Assembly (NCBI RefSeq): GCF_003627815.1
Contig: NZ_CP032698.1
Location: 4,960,001-5,024,000, forward strand
Direction of reading: 5' to 3'
Length of the DNA: 64,000 nucleotides
Source: Streptomyces hundungensis
GTDB taxonomy: Bacteria; Actinomycetota; Actinomycetes; Streptomycetales; Streptomycetaceae
The translations under genes and the position numbers were made by a program. This document shows, piece after piece, positions 45,526 through 53,554 of the stretch. Every line of letters begins with the position of its first letter. The first letter of the stretch is position 1. The notes under the pieces were generated by a model. That model was not told where the DNA came from and searched no databases. It saw nothing but the letters and a program-made list of their open reading frames with translations.

Positions 45526-45555
45526 TTATTCCGTTCCGACTTATCCCGTTCCGAC
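45526..45555. promoter_or_regulatory. Direct repeat TTATYCCGTTCCGAC x2 upstream of tricorn and TetR genes
   Basis: Two 15-bp direct repeats differing at one base lie in the space between the divergent tricorn and TetR starts. They could bind a regulator or carry tricorn promoter elements; nothing recognised. Confidence 0.4.
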
Positions 45556-45574
45556 ACTTGTGGTCGAGAACACA

Positions 45575-45596
45575 AGCGAAACGGTTCCGTTTCGCT
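45575..45596. promoter_or_regulatory. TetR-type operator
   Basis: A perfect 10-2-10 palindrome, AGCGAAACGG-TT-CCGTTTCGCT, about 100 bp before the TetR start. Adjacent is a second dyad, CTTGTG-N8-CACAAG (45557-45576). Such palindromes are typical autoregulatory sites for TetR proteins that also control a neighbouring exporter. Confidence 0.75.
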
Positions 45597-45699
45597 GGCG
45601 GCCGAGGTTACCTTCGTACAAGTACGCACAGGCCGTACACAGAGGCTGTTCACACAAGGCCGTACGCGCAAGGCCGTACACACAGGAGAGGAGGTCGAC

Positions 45700-46275
45700 A
45701 TGGCGGGCAGGCTCACCCCGGAACGCGAGGCGGAGCTCTACGAAGCCGTGCTCGACCTGCTGCGCGAGGTCGGTTACGACGCCCTGACCATGGACGCCGT
45801 CGCCGCCCGCACCCGCTCCAGCAAGGCCACCCTCTACCGCCAGTGGGGGAGCAAGCCCGAGCTGGTCGCGCGCGCCCTGCGGCACAACAAGCCGGTCACC
45901 CTCGCGGAGATCGACACCGGTTCGCTGCGCGGCGACTTCCAGGCGATGGTCGCCCGCGAGGACGACTGTCAGATGGAGAAGGACTCCGCGCTGATGCGGG
46001 GTCTGATGCGGGCCGTCCACGACAACCCCGAGCTCCACAAGGCGCTGCGCGAGGTGCTGATCGAGCCGGAGATCACCGGGCTCGACGCGGTGCTGCGGCG
46101 CGCGGTGGCGCGCGGTGAGGTCAGTGTGGACAACCGCGCGCTCCCCTATGTCGTCCACATGCTGGTCGGCGCCTTCGCCGCCCGGCAGTTCATCGAGGAC
46201 CGCCCGGTCGACAAGGCCTTCCTCGCCGACTACTTCGACGCCGTGGTCCTCCCCGCCCTCGGCGCCCCCGGCTAG
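45700..46275 (+). CDS. TetR family transcriptional regulator
   Basis: 191 residues. LTMDAVAARTRSSKATLYRQWGSKPELVARAL is the TetR helix-turn-helix. The rest is a helical ligand domain ending RQFIEDRPVDKAFLADYFDAVVLPAL. RBS AGGAGAGGAGG precedes ATG 45700. It sits upstream of the MMPL exporter gene and probably represses it; the operator is in the upstream gap. The 60 bp before the RBS contain short GGCCGTACACAC-type repeats. Confidence 0.92.
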   Translation: MAGRLTPEREAELYEAVLDLLREVGYDALTMDAVAARTRSSKATLYRQWGSKPELVARALRHNKPVTLAEIDTGSLRGDFQAMVAREDDCQMEKDSALMRGLMRAVHDNPELHKALREVLIEPEITGLDAVLRRAVARGEVSVDNRALPYVVHMLVGAFAARQFIEDRPVDKAFLADYFDAVVLPALGAPG

Positions 46276-46393
46276 GCCTCCCCGCCCGGCCGTTTCCGCA
46301 AGCCCCGCCCCACCTGACGCACGCCGCTCTCGTCGTCGGGCTGATTCCCCATGCCCTGCTGGTTCCATACGACTTGACCGGGAGTACGCCCTC

Positions 46394-48613
46394 GTGGCCA
46401 CGTTCCTCTACCGCCTAGGCAGGTTCGCCTTCCGGCGCCGCCGCTATGTCGCCCTGGTGTGGGTGGCGCTGCTCGCCCTCGCCGGGTTCGGCGCCGCCTC
46501 CGCCACCACCGCCACCTCCTCCTCGTTCTCCATCCCGGGCACCGAGGCGCAGCGCGCCTTCGACCTGCTCAAGGACCGGTTCCCGAACGACACCGCCGAC
46601 GGGGCGACCGCCCGCGTCGTCTTCAAGGCGCCCGCCGGCCAGAAGATGGCCGACCCCGCCAACAAGGCCGCGGTCGAGAAGACCGTCGCCGGCCTGAAGT
46701 CGGGCTCGGACCAGGTCTCCTCGGTCACCGACCCGTTCACCGCGGGCGGCGTCGCGCAGAACGGCCAGGGCTCCATCGCGTACGTCCAGGTGTCGTACAA
46801 GGCCAACGCGATGCAGCTCACCGACGACACCCGCGACGCGCTCAAGAAGAGCGGCGAGGCGGCCCAGAAGGCCGGGCTCACCGTGGAGATCGGCGGTGAC
46901 GCGCTCCAGGCCATGCCGGAGACCGGCTCCGGCGAGATCATCGGTGTGGTCATCGCGGGGCTCGTCCTGGTGATCACCTTCGGTTCGCTGGTGGCGGCGG
47001 GGCTGCCGCTGCTCACCGCGATCATCGGGGTCGGCATCGGCGTCTCCACCATCACGGCGCTGGCCAATGTGCTCGACCTCGGCTCCACCACGTCCACGCT
47101 CGCGATGATGATCGGGCTCGCGGTCGGCATCGACTACGCACTGTTCATCGTCTCCCGCTTCCGGGCCGAGCTGGCCGAGGGCAGGGAGCGCGAGGACGCG
47201 GCGGGCCGGGCCGTGGGCACGGCCGGGTCCGCGGTCGTCTTCGCCGGTCTGACCGTGGTCATCGCGCTTGTGGGTCTCGCCGTCGTCAACATCCCGATGC
47301 TCACCAAGATGGGGGTGGCGGCCGCCGGCACCGTCGTCATCGCCGTCCTCATCGCCCTCACCCTCATACCCGCGCTGCTCGGCTTCGCCGGCAAGCGCGT
47401 GCTCGGCCGCAAGGCCCGCAAGGCGCACGAGCGGGGCGAGCGCGCCGCCGAGGGCAAGCCCAACATGGGCACCCGCTGGGCGAGTTTCGTGCTGCGCAAG
47501 CCGGTGTGGGTGCTGCTGGTCGGCGTCATCGGGCTCGGCGCGATCGCGCTGCCCGCGAGCTCCCTCCAGATGGGCCTCCCGGACGACGGCTCGCAGCCGA
47601 CCTCCACCACCCAGCGCCGCGCCTACGACACCCTCTCGGAAGGCTTCGGGCCCGGCTTCAACGGCCCGTTCATGGTCGTCGTCGACGGCAAGGGCGCGGC
47701 GAACCCGCGCGCCGCCACCGACGCGACGGTCGCCGCGATCAAGAAGCTCCCCGACGTGGGTCCGGTGCTGCCGGCGCACTTCAACACCGAGACCGGCAAC
47801 GACACGGCGACCATCACGGTCATCCCGAAGTCCAAGCCGTCCTCCACCCAGACCGAGGACCTGGTCCACGCGATCCGGGACGCGGGCTCCACCATCAAGG
47901 CCGACACCGGGGCGAAGGTCCTGGTGACCGGGTCGACCGCGATGAACATCGACTTCTCGCAGAAGATGAACGACGCGCTGCTGCCCTACCTGGCGCTCGT
48001 CGTCGGACTCGCCTTCCTGCTCCTGATGGTGGTCTTCCGCTCGGTCCTGGTGCCGCTGAAGGCGGCCCTCGGCTTCCTGCTCTCGGTGGTCGCCGCCCTC
48101 GGCGCGGTCGTCGCGGTCTTCCAGTGGGGCTGGCTCGGCTCGCTCTTCGGCGTGCAGCAGACCGGCCCGATCATGTCGATGATGCCGATCTTCATGGTGG
48201 GCGTGGTCTTCGGCCTCGCGATGGACTACGAGGTCTTCCTGGTCACGCGGATGCGCGAGGCGTACGTCCACGGCGAGCGGCCGGGCCAGGCGATCGTGAC
48301 CGGGTTCAAGCACGGCGCCCGGGTGGTGACGGCCGCCGCCGTCATCATGATCGCGGTGTTCTCCGGCTTCATCGGCTCCAGCGAGCAAATGATCAAGATG
48401 ATCGGCTTCGGCCTGGCGATCGCGGTCTTCTTCGACGCGTTCGTCGTCCGGATGGCGATCGTGCCCGCGGTGCTCGCGCTGCTCGGCGCGAAGGCCTGGT
48501 GGCTGCCGCGCTGGCTCGACCGGGTGCTGCCCAACGTCGACGTCGAGGGCGAGGGCCTGCGCAAGCAGGACAGCGGCGACGCCGACGGGGACCGCGAGTT
48601 GGCGCGGGTCTGA
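46394..48613 (+). CDS. MMPL family transporter
   Basis: 739 residues. Twelve helices in two sets of six, each after a large extracytoplasmic loop. AMMIGLAVGIDYALFIVSRFRAELAEGR and the second copy FMVGVVFGLAMDYEVFLVTRMREAYVHGE are the MMPL/SSD signature loops. MMPL proteins of the RND superfamily export lipids, pigments or drugs using the proton gradient. GTG 46394 (MATFLYRLGRFAFRRRR) is after GGGAG. The TetR gene is 118 bp upstream; the cargo is unknown. Confidence 0.92.
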   Translation: MATFLYRLGRFAFRRRRYVALVWVALLALAGFGAASATTATSSSFSIPGTEAQRAFDLLKDRFPNDTADGATARVVFKAPAGQKMADPANKAAVEKTVAGLKSGSDQVSSVTDPFTAGGVAQNGQGSIAYVQVSYKANAMQLTDDTRDALKKSGEAAQKAGLTVEIGGDALQAMPETGSGEIIGVVIAGLVLVITFGSLVAAGLPLLTAIIGVGIGVSTITALANVLDLGSTTSTLAMMIGLAVGIDYALFIVSRFRAELAEGREREDAAGRAVGTAGSAVVFAGLTVVIALVGLAVVNIPMLTKMGVAAAGTVVIAVLIALTLIPALLGFAGKRVLGRKARKAHERGERAAEGKPNMGTRWASFVLRKPVWVLLVGVIGLGAIALPASSLQMGLPDDGSQPTSTTQRRAYDTLSEGFGPGFNGPFMVVVDGKGAANPRAATDATVAAIKKLPDVGPVLPAHFNTETGNDTATITVIPKSKPSSTQTEDLVHAIRDAGSTIKADTGAKVLVTGSTAMNIDFSQKMNDALLPYLALVVGLAFLLLMVVFRSVLVPLKAALGFLLSVVAALGAVVAVFQWGWLGSLFGVQQTGPIMSMMPIFMVGVVFGLAMDYEVFLVTRMREAYVHGERPGQAIVTGFKHGARVVTAAAVIMIAVFSGFIGSSEQMIKMIGFGLAIAVFFDAFVVRMAIVPAVLALLGAKAWWLPRWLDRVLPNVDVEGEGLRKQDSGDADGDRELARV

Positions 48614-48706
48614 CCCCGCCCCCCGAACGCCGGGACCCCACGAACCGAGCGGCCGTGGGTCCCGGCCGGCGCGGGCGGCCTGTGGGGACGGGACCGCCGG
48701 CGCCAC

Positions 48707-48741
48707 AAGGCCCCCCGTGCGCCTCGCGCACGGGGGGCCTT
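48707..48741 (+). terminator. Strong terminator after the MMPL gene
   Basis: A perfect 16-bp stem, AAGGCCCCCCGTGCGC and its complement, with a three-base loop (CTC). It lies ~94 bp after the MMPL stop and 53 bp before the SsgA-like stop, so it may also act on the minus strand. Confidence 0.88.
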
Positions 48742-48793
48742 CGCATGGGCGGGGCCGGTTCGATGCCGGGGCAGGTTCGATGGGGGGGCCGGT

Positions 48794-49366
48794 TCAGGCC
48801 CGGCGGCCCGCCGGGGTCGCGGCGGGAGCCGCCCGCGCGTCGGTGGCGTAGGTGTGGCGCAGGAAGCGGACCAGGGGCGAGCTGTCGAACTGGACCACCG
48901 CGACCCCTTCCGGCGAGTGGAATTCGAGGACCGTCTGGGCCCGGCCGCAGGGCCACACGCTCACATCGCCCCGGCTGGCGGGCGCGCGCAGCCCCGACTC
49001 CAGCAGATCGCGCGGGAAGGCCCACTCGTTGCCGCCGGGAAAGGCGAAGCGGACCGCGCCGGAGGCGTCCGCGGGGTCGTAGCGCATGGCCACCGGGACC
49101 GGGTTGGAGAGCGGGGCGTCGGTGACGACCCGGGCCCGGGCGTGATCCTCCACGGGCGGGGTGGCGGCGGGGTCGGCTACGGAGCGGGAAGCATCCGGGT
49201 CGGCTACGGAGCGGGAGGCAGCGGGGGCCGCCACCGAGCGGGAGGCAGCCGGGTCGGCTACCGAGCGGGAGGCAGCCGGGTCGGCTACCGAGCGGGAGGG
49301 GTCGTGGCCCGTGGTCGAGCGTTCGGCGGCGTGGTCCTCGGAGTGGTCCTCGACTGCGGGCGACAT
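48794..49366 (-). CDS. SsgA-like sporulation/cell division regulator with repeated N-terminus
   Basis: 190 residues. The C-terminal ~120 residues are an SsgA-like domain: NPVPVAMRYDPADASGAVRFAFPGGNEWAFPRDLLESGL and VSVWPCGRAQTVLEF, then FDSSPLVRFLRHTYA. SsgA-like proteins guide septation and wall turnover in sporulation. The N-terminal ~70 residues hold five SRSVADPAA-type repeats, encoded by ~27-bp DNA repeats (~49,155-49,300), which I do not know from other SALPs. ATG 49366 follows GAGGAG. It stands alone, flanked by a terminator and the nickel transport operon. Confidence 0.88.
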   Translation of the reverse strand: MSPAVEDHSEDHAAERSTTGHDPSRSVADPAASRSVADPAASRSVAAPAASRSVADPDASRSVADPAATPPVEDHARARVVTDAPLSNPVPVAMRYDPADASGAVRFAFPGGNEWAFPRDLLESGLRAPASRGDVSVWPCGRAQTVLEFHSPEGVAVVQFDSSPLVRFLRHTYATDARAAPAATPAGRRA

Positions 49367-49488
49367 CGATCGCTCCTCACGCTGGGTGCTGCTGGTGAAT
49401 ACCGGTTCGAACTATTTGTTATCCAATGTCCCATAATTTTTCGGTAAGCCCCCAGTGAGTCGGCTTGTCAGTTGTCGCTCGGCCGCTT

Positions 49489-49505
49489 TTGCAAGAGGTT
49501 CGCAA
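49489..49505. promoter_or_regulatory. Nur (nickel-Fur)-type box upstream of cbiM
   Basis: TTGCAA-GAGGT-TCGCAA matches the published Streptomyces Nur consensus tTGCaa-N5-ttGCAA except for one base (C for T). It lies ~75-92 bp before the cbiM ATG and overlaps the -35 region of a possible promoter whose -10 would be TATCAT near 49,515. It points to repression by nickel. Confidence 0.6.
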
Positions 49506-49580
49506 CAGGGCACTATCATCAAACGGTTCTGCGCACGCCCGCGCAGGGAAGAGGGCGCCACGGGAAATCGGAGTCCACCC

Positions 49581-50663
49581 ATGCACGTACCCGATGGATT
49601 CATCAACGCACCTGTATCGGCGGTCACAGGTGTGGTCGCCGCCACGGCCGTCGCCGTCAGCCTGCGCGGAGCGCGGCGCGAACTGGGGGGCGGCTCCCAG
49701 GCGCCGGGCGCCGGGAGCGAGAAGACGGCGCCGCTGGCCGGACTGGTCGCCGCGTTCATCTTCGCCGTGCAGATGCTGAACTTCCCCGTCGCCGCCGGCA
49801 CCAGCGGCCATCTCCTCGGCGGCGCGCTCGCCGCCATCCTCGTCGGGCCGTACACGGGTGTGCTGTGCGTCTCGGTGGTGCTGCTCATGCAGGGCGTCCT
49901 GTTCGCCGACGGCGGCCTCACCGCGCTCGGCGTGAACATCACCGACATGGCGATCACCACCACCGTCGTCGCCTACCTCCTCTTCCGCGGGCTGGTCACG
50001 GTGCTGCCCCGCAGCCGCCGCTCGGTGACCGCCGCCTCCTTCGTGGCCGCGCTGTTCTCCGTGCCCGCCGCCGCCCTCGTCTTCACCGCGATCTACGCGC
50101 TCGGCGGCACCACCGACGTACCGATCACCAAGGTGCTCACCGCGATGGTCGGCGTGCACCTCCTCATCGGCATCGGCGAGGCCGCCATCACCGCGCTCAC
50201 CGTGGGCGCCGTCCTCGCCGTACGCCCCGACCTCGTGTACGGGGCCCGCGGCCTGACCGCGCCGCTCAAGCTGCGCGTCGGCGGCGAACTCATCGACGCC
50301 CCCGCCACCGTGCCCGCCCCGGACGCCGCCCGCGGAGGATCGACGAGGAAGGTGTGGGGCATCGGCATCGTCACCGCCCTGCTGCTCGCCGGCGTCGTGT
50401 CCTTCTACGCCTCGGCCAGCCCCGACGGCCTGGAGAAGGTCGCCCACGACAAGGGAATCGACACCAAGACCACCCAGCACGCCGCCTCCGACTCCCCCCT
50501 CGCCGACTACTCCGTCAAGGACATCGGGGACGCCCGTCTCGCCGGCGGCCTCGCCGGAGTGATCGGCGTCGGCGCGACGGTGGTCGTGGGCAGCGGAGTG
50601 TTCTGGGCGGTGCGCAGGCGCCGTACGAACTCCGCTCCCCACCACACCCCGGAAGCCGTCTGA
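49581..50663 (+). CDS. cbiM: Nickel/cobalt ECF transporter S component, CbiM-PDGLE fusion
   Basis: 360 residues. MHVPDGFI is the invariant CbiM/NikM start whose Met1-His2 coordinates the metal, so the start is certain. Seven helices follow, with MLNFPVAAGTSGHLLGGALAAILVGP as the core. The C-terminal part has a second region with SPDGLEKVA, the PDGLE motif of CbiN/NikN proteins, and a final helix, so M and N functions are fused. Together with the next two genes it forms a CbiMN-Q-O importer. The upstream Nur box suggests nickel rather than cobalt. Confidence 0.93.
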   Translation: MHVPDGFINAPVSAVTGVVAATAVAVSLRGARRELGGGSQAPGAGSEKTAPLAGLVAAFIFAVQMLNFPVAAGTSGHLLGGALAAILVGPYTGVLCVSVVLLMQGVLFADGGLTALGVNITDMAITTTVVAYLLFRGLVTVLPRSRRSVTAASFVAALFSVPAAALVFTAIYALGGTTDVPITKVLTAMVGVHLLIGIGEAAITALTVGAVLAVRPDLVYGARGLTAPLKLRVGGELIDAPATVPAPDAARGGSTRKVWGIGIVTALLLAGVVSFYASASPDGLEKVAHDKGIDTKTTQHAASDSPLADYSVKDIGDARLAGGLAGVIGVGATVVVGSGVFWAVRRRRTNSAPHHTPEAV

Positions 50664-50664
50664 C

Positions 50665-51426
50665 ATGGGAGCGGGCCACTCCCACCGGCTCTACCGGCAC
50701 GGCCACTCGCCCGTCCACGACCTGCCCCCGCACTGCAAACTCGCGGCGGTGTTCGCGTTCGTGGTCGTGGTGGTGTCCACCCCGCGCGAGGCGATGTGGG
50801 CCTTCGCGCTGTACGCCGTGCTGCTCGCCGCCGTGGCGCGCGCGGCCCGCATCCCGGCCGGGTATCTGCTCAAGCGCCTGCTGATCGAGATCCCGTTCGT
50901 GGCGTTCGCCGTGCTCATGCCGTTCGTCGTGCCCGGCGAGCAGGTGCACGTCCTCGGCGTCGCGCTCAGCGAGAACGGCCTGTGGGGCGCCTGGAACGTC
51001 CTCGCCAAGGGCACCCTCGGCGTCGCCGCCTCCGTGATCCTCGCCTCCACCACCGAACTGCGCGCCCTGCTCCTGGGCCTCCAGCGGCTCCGGCTCCCGC
51101 CCCTCCTCGTCCAGATCGCCTCCTTCATGATCCGGTACGGGGACGTCATCACGGACGAGATGCGGCGCATGTCCATCGCCCGCCGCTCCCGCGGCTTCGA
51201 GGCCCGCGGGGTGCGCTCCTGGGGCGTCCTCGCGAAGTCCGCGGGAGCGCTCTTCATCCGCTCCTACGAACGCGGTGAACGCGTCCATCTCGCGATGGTC
51301 AGCCGGGGGTACGCCGGGTCGATGCCCGTGATCGACGAGGTGACCGCGACGCGCGTGCAGTGGACACGGGCGGTCGCCCTGCCGGGGGCGGCGCTGGTGG
51401 TGTGTCTGCTGGGCTGGACCCTGTGA
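50665..51426 (+). CDS. cbiQ: ECF transporter T component (CbiQ)
   Basis: 253 residues. The membrane T-component has the coupling motif in RMSIARRSRGFEARG (ARxxRGF type) for contact with the ATPase. It begins SHRLYRHGHSPVHDLPPHCKLAAVFAFV, with about five helices. It follows cbiM after one base gap (TGAC-ATG), so translation is coupled. It needs CbiO for energy. Confidence 0.92.
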   Translation: MGAGHSHRLYRHGHSPVHDLPPHCKLAAVFAFVVVVVSTPREAMWAFALYAVLLAAVARAARIPAGYLLKRLLIEIPFVAFAVLMPFVVPGEQVHVLGVALSENGLWGAWNVLAKGTLGVAASVILASTTELRALLLGLQRLRLPPLLVQIASFMIRYGDVITDEMRRMSIARRSRGFEARGVRSWGVLAKSAGALFIRSYERGERVHLAMVSRGYAGSMPVIDEVTATRVQWTRAVALPGAALVVCLLGWTL

Positions 51427-51560
51427 GGCCGCCCGCGGCGCGGTCCGCCGAGCGCGGCCTGCACAACCCGCGGGCTGACGCCCCCTACAACCACCCCGCC
51501 CCTTACGCCGACTCCGCCTGCTAAGCCGACTCTCCCCTCCCTACGACCGCTGAGGCCCCC

Positions 51561-52328
51561 GTGAACGTCGTCCCCTCCCTCGAAGTGTCCGGCCTTGCCT
51601 TCGCCTACCCCGACGGCCACCAGGCGCTGTTCGGCGTCGACCTGACGGTGGGACGCGGCGAGCGGGTCGCCGTGCTCGGCCCCAACGGCGCGGGCAAGAC
51701 GACCCTCGTCCTCCACCTCAACGGCATCCTCGAAGGCGGCGCGGGCTCGGTGACCGTGGCCGGTCTGCCCGTCGCGAGGAAGAACCTCGCCGAGATCCGG
51801 CGCCGGGTCGGCATCGTCTTCCAGGACCCCGACGACCAGCTGTTCATGCCGACCGTCCGCGAGGACGTCGCGTTCGGGCCGGCGGCGGCGGGAATGCGGG
51901 GGGCGGAGCTGGAGGAACGGGTGATGGGGGCGCTGGCGCAGGTCGGCATGGCGCAGTACGCCGACCGGCCGCCGCACCACCTGTCCTTCGGGCAGCGCCG
52001 CCGGGTGGCCGTCGCCACGGTGCTGGCGATGTCGCCGGAAATCCTCGTCCTGGACGAGCCCTCCTCCAACCTGGACCCCGCGTCGCGGCGTGAACTCGCG
52101 GACATTTTGCGGGGGTTGGACGTTACGGTGCTCATGGTGACCCATGACCTTCCCTATGCGCTGGAGTTGTGTGGGCGGGCGGTGATTCTCAGTGAGGGGG
52201 TCATTGCGGCGGACGGGTCCACGGTGGAGGTCCTGTCCGACGAGGTGCTGATGCGTACGCATCGCCTGGAACTGCCCTTCGGCTTCGACCCGACCCTGGC
52301 CGCGTCCACCCTCCCCTCCCACCCCTGA
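51561..52328 (+). CDS. cbiO: ECF transporter ATP-binding component (CbiO)
   Basis: 255 residues. Walker A is GPNGAGKT (40-47), Q-loop FQDPDDQLF, signature LSFGQRRRVAVA (actinobacterial variant of LSGGQ), Walker B ILVLDEPSSNLD, and H-loop TVLMVTHDLPYAL. It powers CbiM/CbiQ uptake of the metal. The gap of ~134 bp from cbiQ holds nothing recognised. The stop is followed by the composite repeat. Confidence 0.93.
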   Translation: MNVVPSLEVSGLAFAYPDGHQALFGVDLTVGRGERVAVLGPNGAGKTTLVLHLNGILEGGAGSVTVAGLPVARKNLAEIRRRVGIVFQDPDDQLFMPTVREDVAFGPAAAGMRGAELEERVMGALAQVGMAQYADRPPHHLSFGQRRRVAVATVLAMSPEILVLDEPSSNLDPASRRELADILRGLDVTVLMVTHDLPYALELCGRAVILSEGVIAADGSTVEVLSDEVLMRTHRLELPFGFDPTLAASTLPSHP

Positions 52329-52351
52329 CCCCCCCCGACCATGCGCGGACC

Positions 52352-52504
52352 GTGCCCGCGTCTCGCGCAGTTCCCCGCGCCCCTGAAAACCCGCCTTCGC
52401 CTGCGGGCCGCGGGCGGCTGGTCGCGCAGTTCCCCGCGCCCCTTGGCCACTCGGTGCTGGCCAGCACCTCAGCCTGTCCGGCGATTGAGGACGAGCGCCC
52501 TTAA
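52352..52504. repeat. Composite repeat, left part, interrupted by the IS
   Basis: Two GCGCAGTTCC units, then CAGCCTGTCCGGCGATTGAG (52470-52489) and GGACGAGCGCCCTTAA. It continues on the other side of the IS with GGCGCGATACGG. Confidence 0.88.
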
Positions 52505-53361
52505 GAAGCCATCTCATTTGGGCGACTCGGTATTCTGTGAGTCATGGTGGGGATCGTTGAGCGTCTGGTGCCGGACGAGTTGTGGGAGTTGTTCCAGCGG
52601 GTGGTGCCGGAGGCGCCGTCGAGGCCGCAGGGCGGTGGTCGGCGTCGGCACGGGGACCGGGAGGTGCTGGCCGCGATTGTCTTCGTGGCCACGTCGGGTT
52701 GTACCTGGCAGCAGCTGCCTTCGGCGTCGTTCGGGCCGTCCGGAGCGACCGCCCACCGGCGGTTCTCGGAGTGGTCGAAGGCCAGAGTGTGGGCCAAGCT
52801 CCACCGCCTGGTCCTCGACGAACTCGGCGCCCGCGGCGAACTGGACTGGTCTAGGTGCGCGATCGACTCGGTGAACATGCGGGCCCTGAAAAGGGGGACC
52901 TGACGGGTCCGAATCCTGTCGACCGGGGCAAGTACGGCTCGAAGATCCACCTGATCACCGAACGGTCCGGTCTGCCCATATCCGTCGGAATCTCCGGGGC
53001 CAACCTGCACGACAGTCAGGCCCTGATCCCGCTCGTGAAGGGCATCCCGCCGATCCGCTCGCGCCGCGGCCCGCGCCGCCGCAAGCCCAGCAAACTCCAC
53101 GCCGACAAGGGCTACGACTACGCCCACCTGCGGCAATGGTTACGCGAACGCGGCATCACCCACCGCATCGCCCGCAAGGGAGTCGAGTCCTCGCAACGGC
53201 TGGGCCGCCACCGCTGGACCGTGGAACGCACCATGGCCTGGCTCGCCGGCTGCCGACGACTCCACCGCCGCTACGAACGCAAGGCCGACCACTTCCTCGC
53301 CTTCACCAGCATCGCCTGCACCCTCATCTGCTACCGCCGACTCGCCAAATGAGATGACTTC
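52505..53361 (+). mobile_element. IS5-family insertion sequence, complete
   Basis: 857 bp. Terminal inverted repeats GAAGCCATCTCATTTGG and (right, inverted) GAAGTCATCTCATTTGG differ at one base. TAA flanks both ends (52502-52504 and 53362-53364) as the target duplication, typical of the IS427/IS1031-type IS5 subgroup. It carries a two-frame transposase. Removing it and one TAA restores the uninterrupted repeat sequence seen near 41,770. Confidence 0.95.
52544..53352 (+). CDS. IS5-family transposase, two frames joined by programmed frameshift
   Basis: Frame 1 (52544-52903, 119 aa) begins MVGIVERLVPDELWELFQRVVPE and ends RALKRGT; frame 2 begins before 52855 and ends YRRLAK at 53352. An A4G5 run (52889-52897) at the join would let ribosomes or polymerase slip by -1, giving ...RGDLTGPNPVDRGKYGSKIH. 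The DDE triad is probably D in AIDSVNM, D in LHADKGYD and E in WTVERTMAW. It inserts this element; other copies of the family are common in Streptomyces. Confidence 0.93.
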
Positions 53362-53364
53362 TAA

Positions 53365-53520
53365 GGCGCGATACGGGGTCTGGGGCGGAGCCCCAGGGGC
53401 TGAACCTTTCAACGCGCTGCACGGGCGGGTGGGTGGGCGAGGTGCCTGGGGGCTGGGGCGGAGCCCCAGGGGGCCGGGCCGTCCAACCCTGCGCCTACGG
53501 GTGGGTGGGTGGGGGAGTGC
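53365..53520. repeat. Composite repeat, right part, beyond the IS
   Basis: GGCGCGATACGGGGTCTGG then the hairpin CTGGGGCGGAGCCCCAG (53380-53396), GGGTGGGTGGG tracts and a second CTGGGGCGGAGCCCCAG hairpin (53453-53469). The sequence then runs into the serine hydrolase RBS. Confidence 0.85.
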
Positions 53521-53554
53521 CCCGGCGGGGGGCCGCGGCCTAGGAGGGGGCACC

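Noticed and set aside
43290..46118. Long plus-strand open frame across the tricorn gene
   Set aside because: Composition is antisense-like, and the minus-strand protein has clear propeller and S41 domains.
49441..49580. Cobalamin riboswitch before cbiM
   Set aside because: The 140-bp leader lacks the conserved B12 box and is too short; a Nur box fits better.
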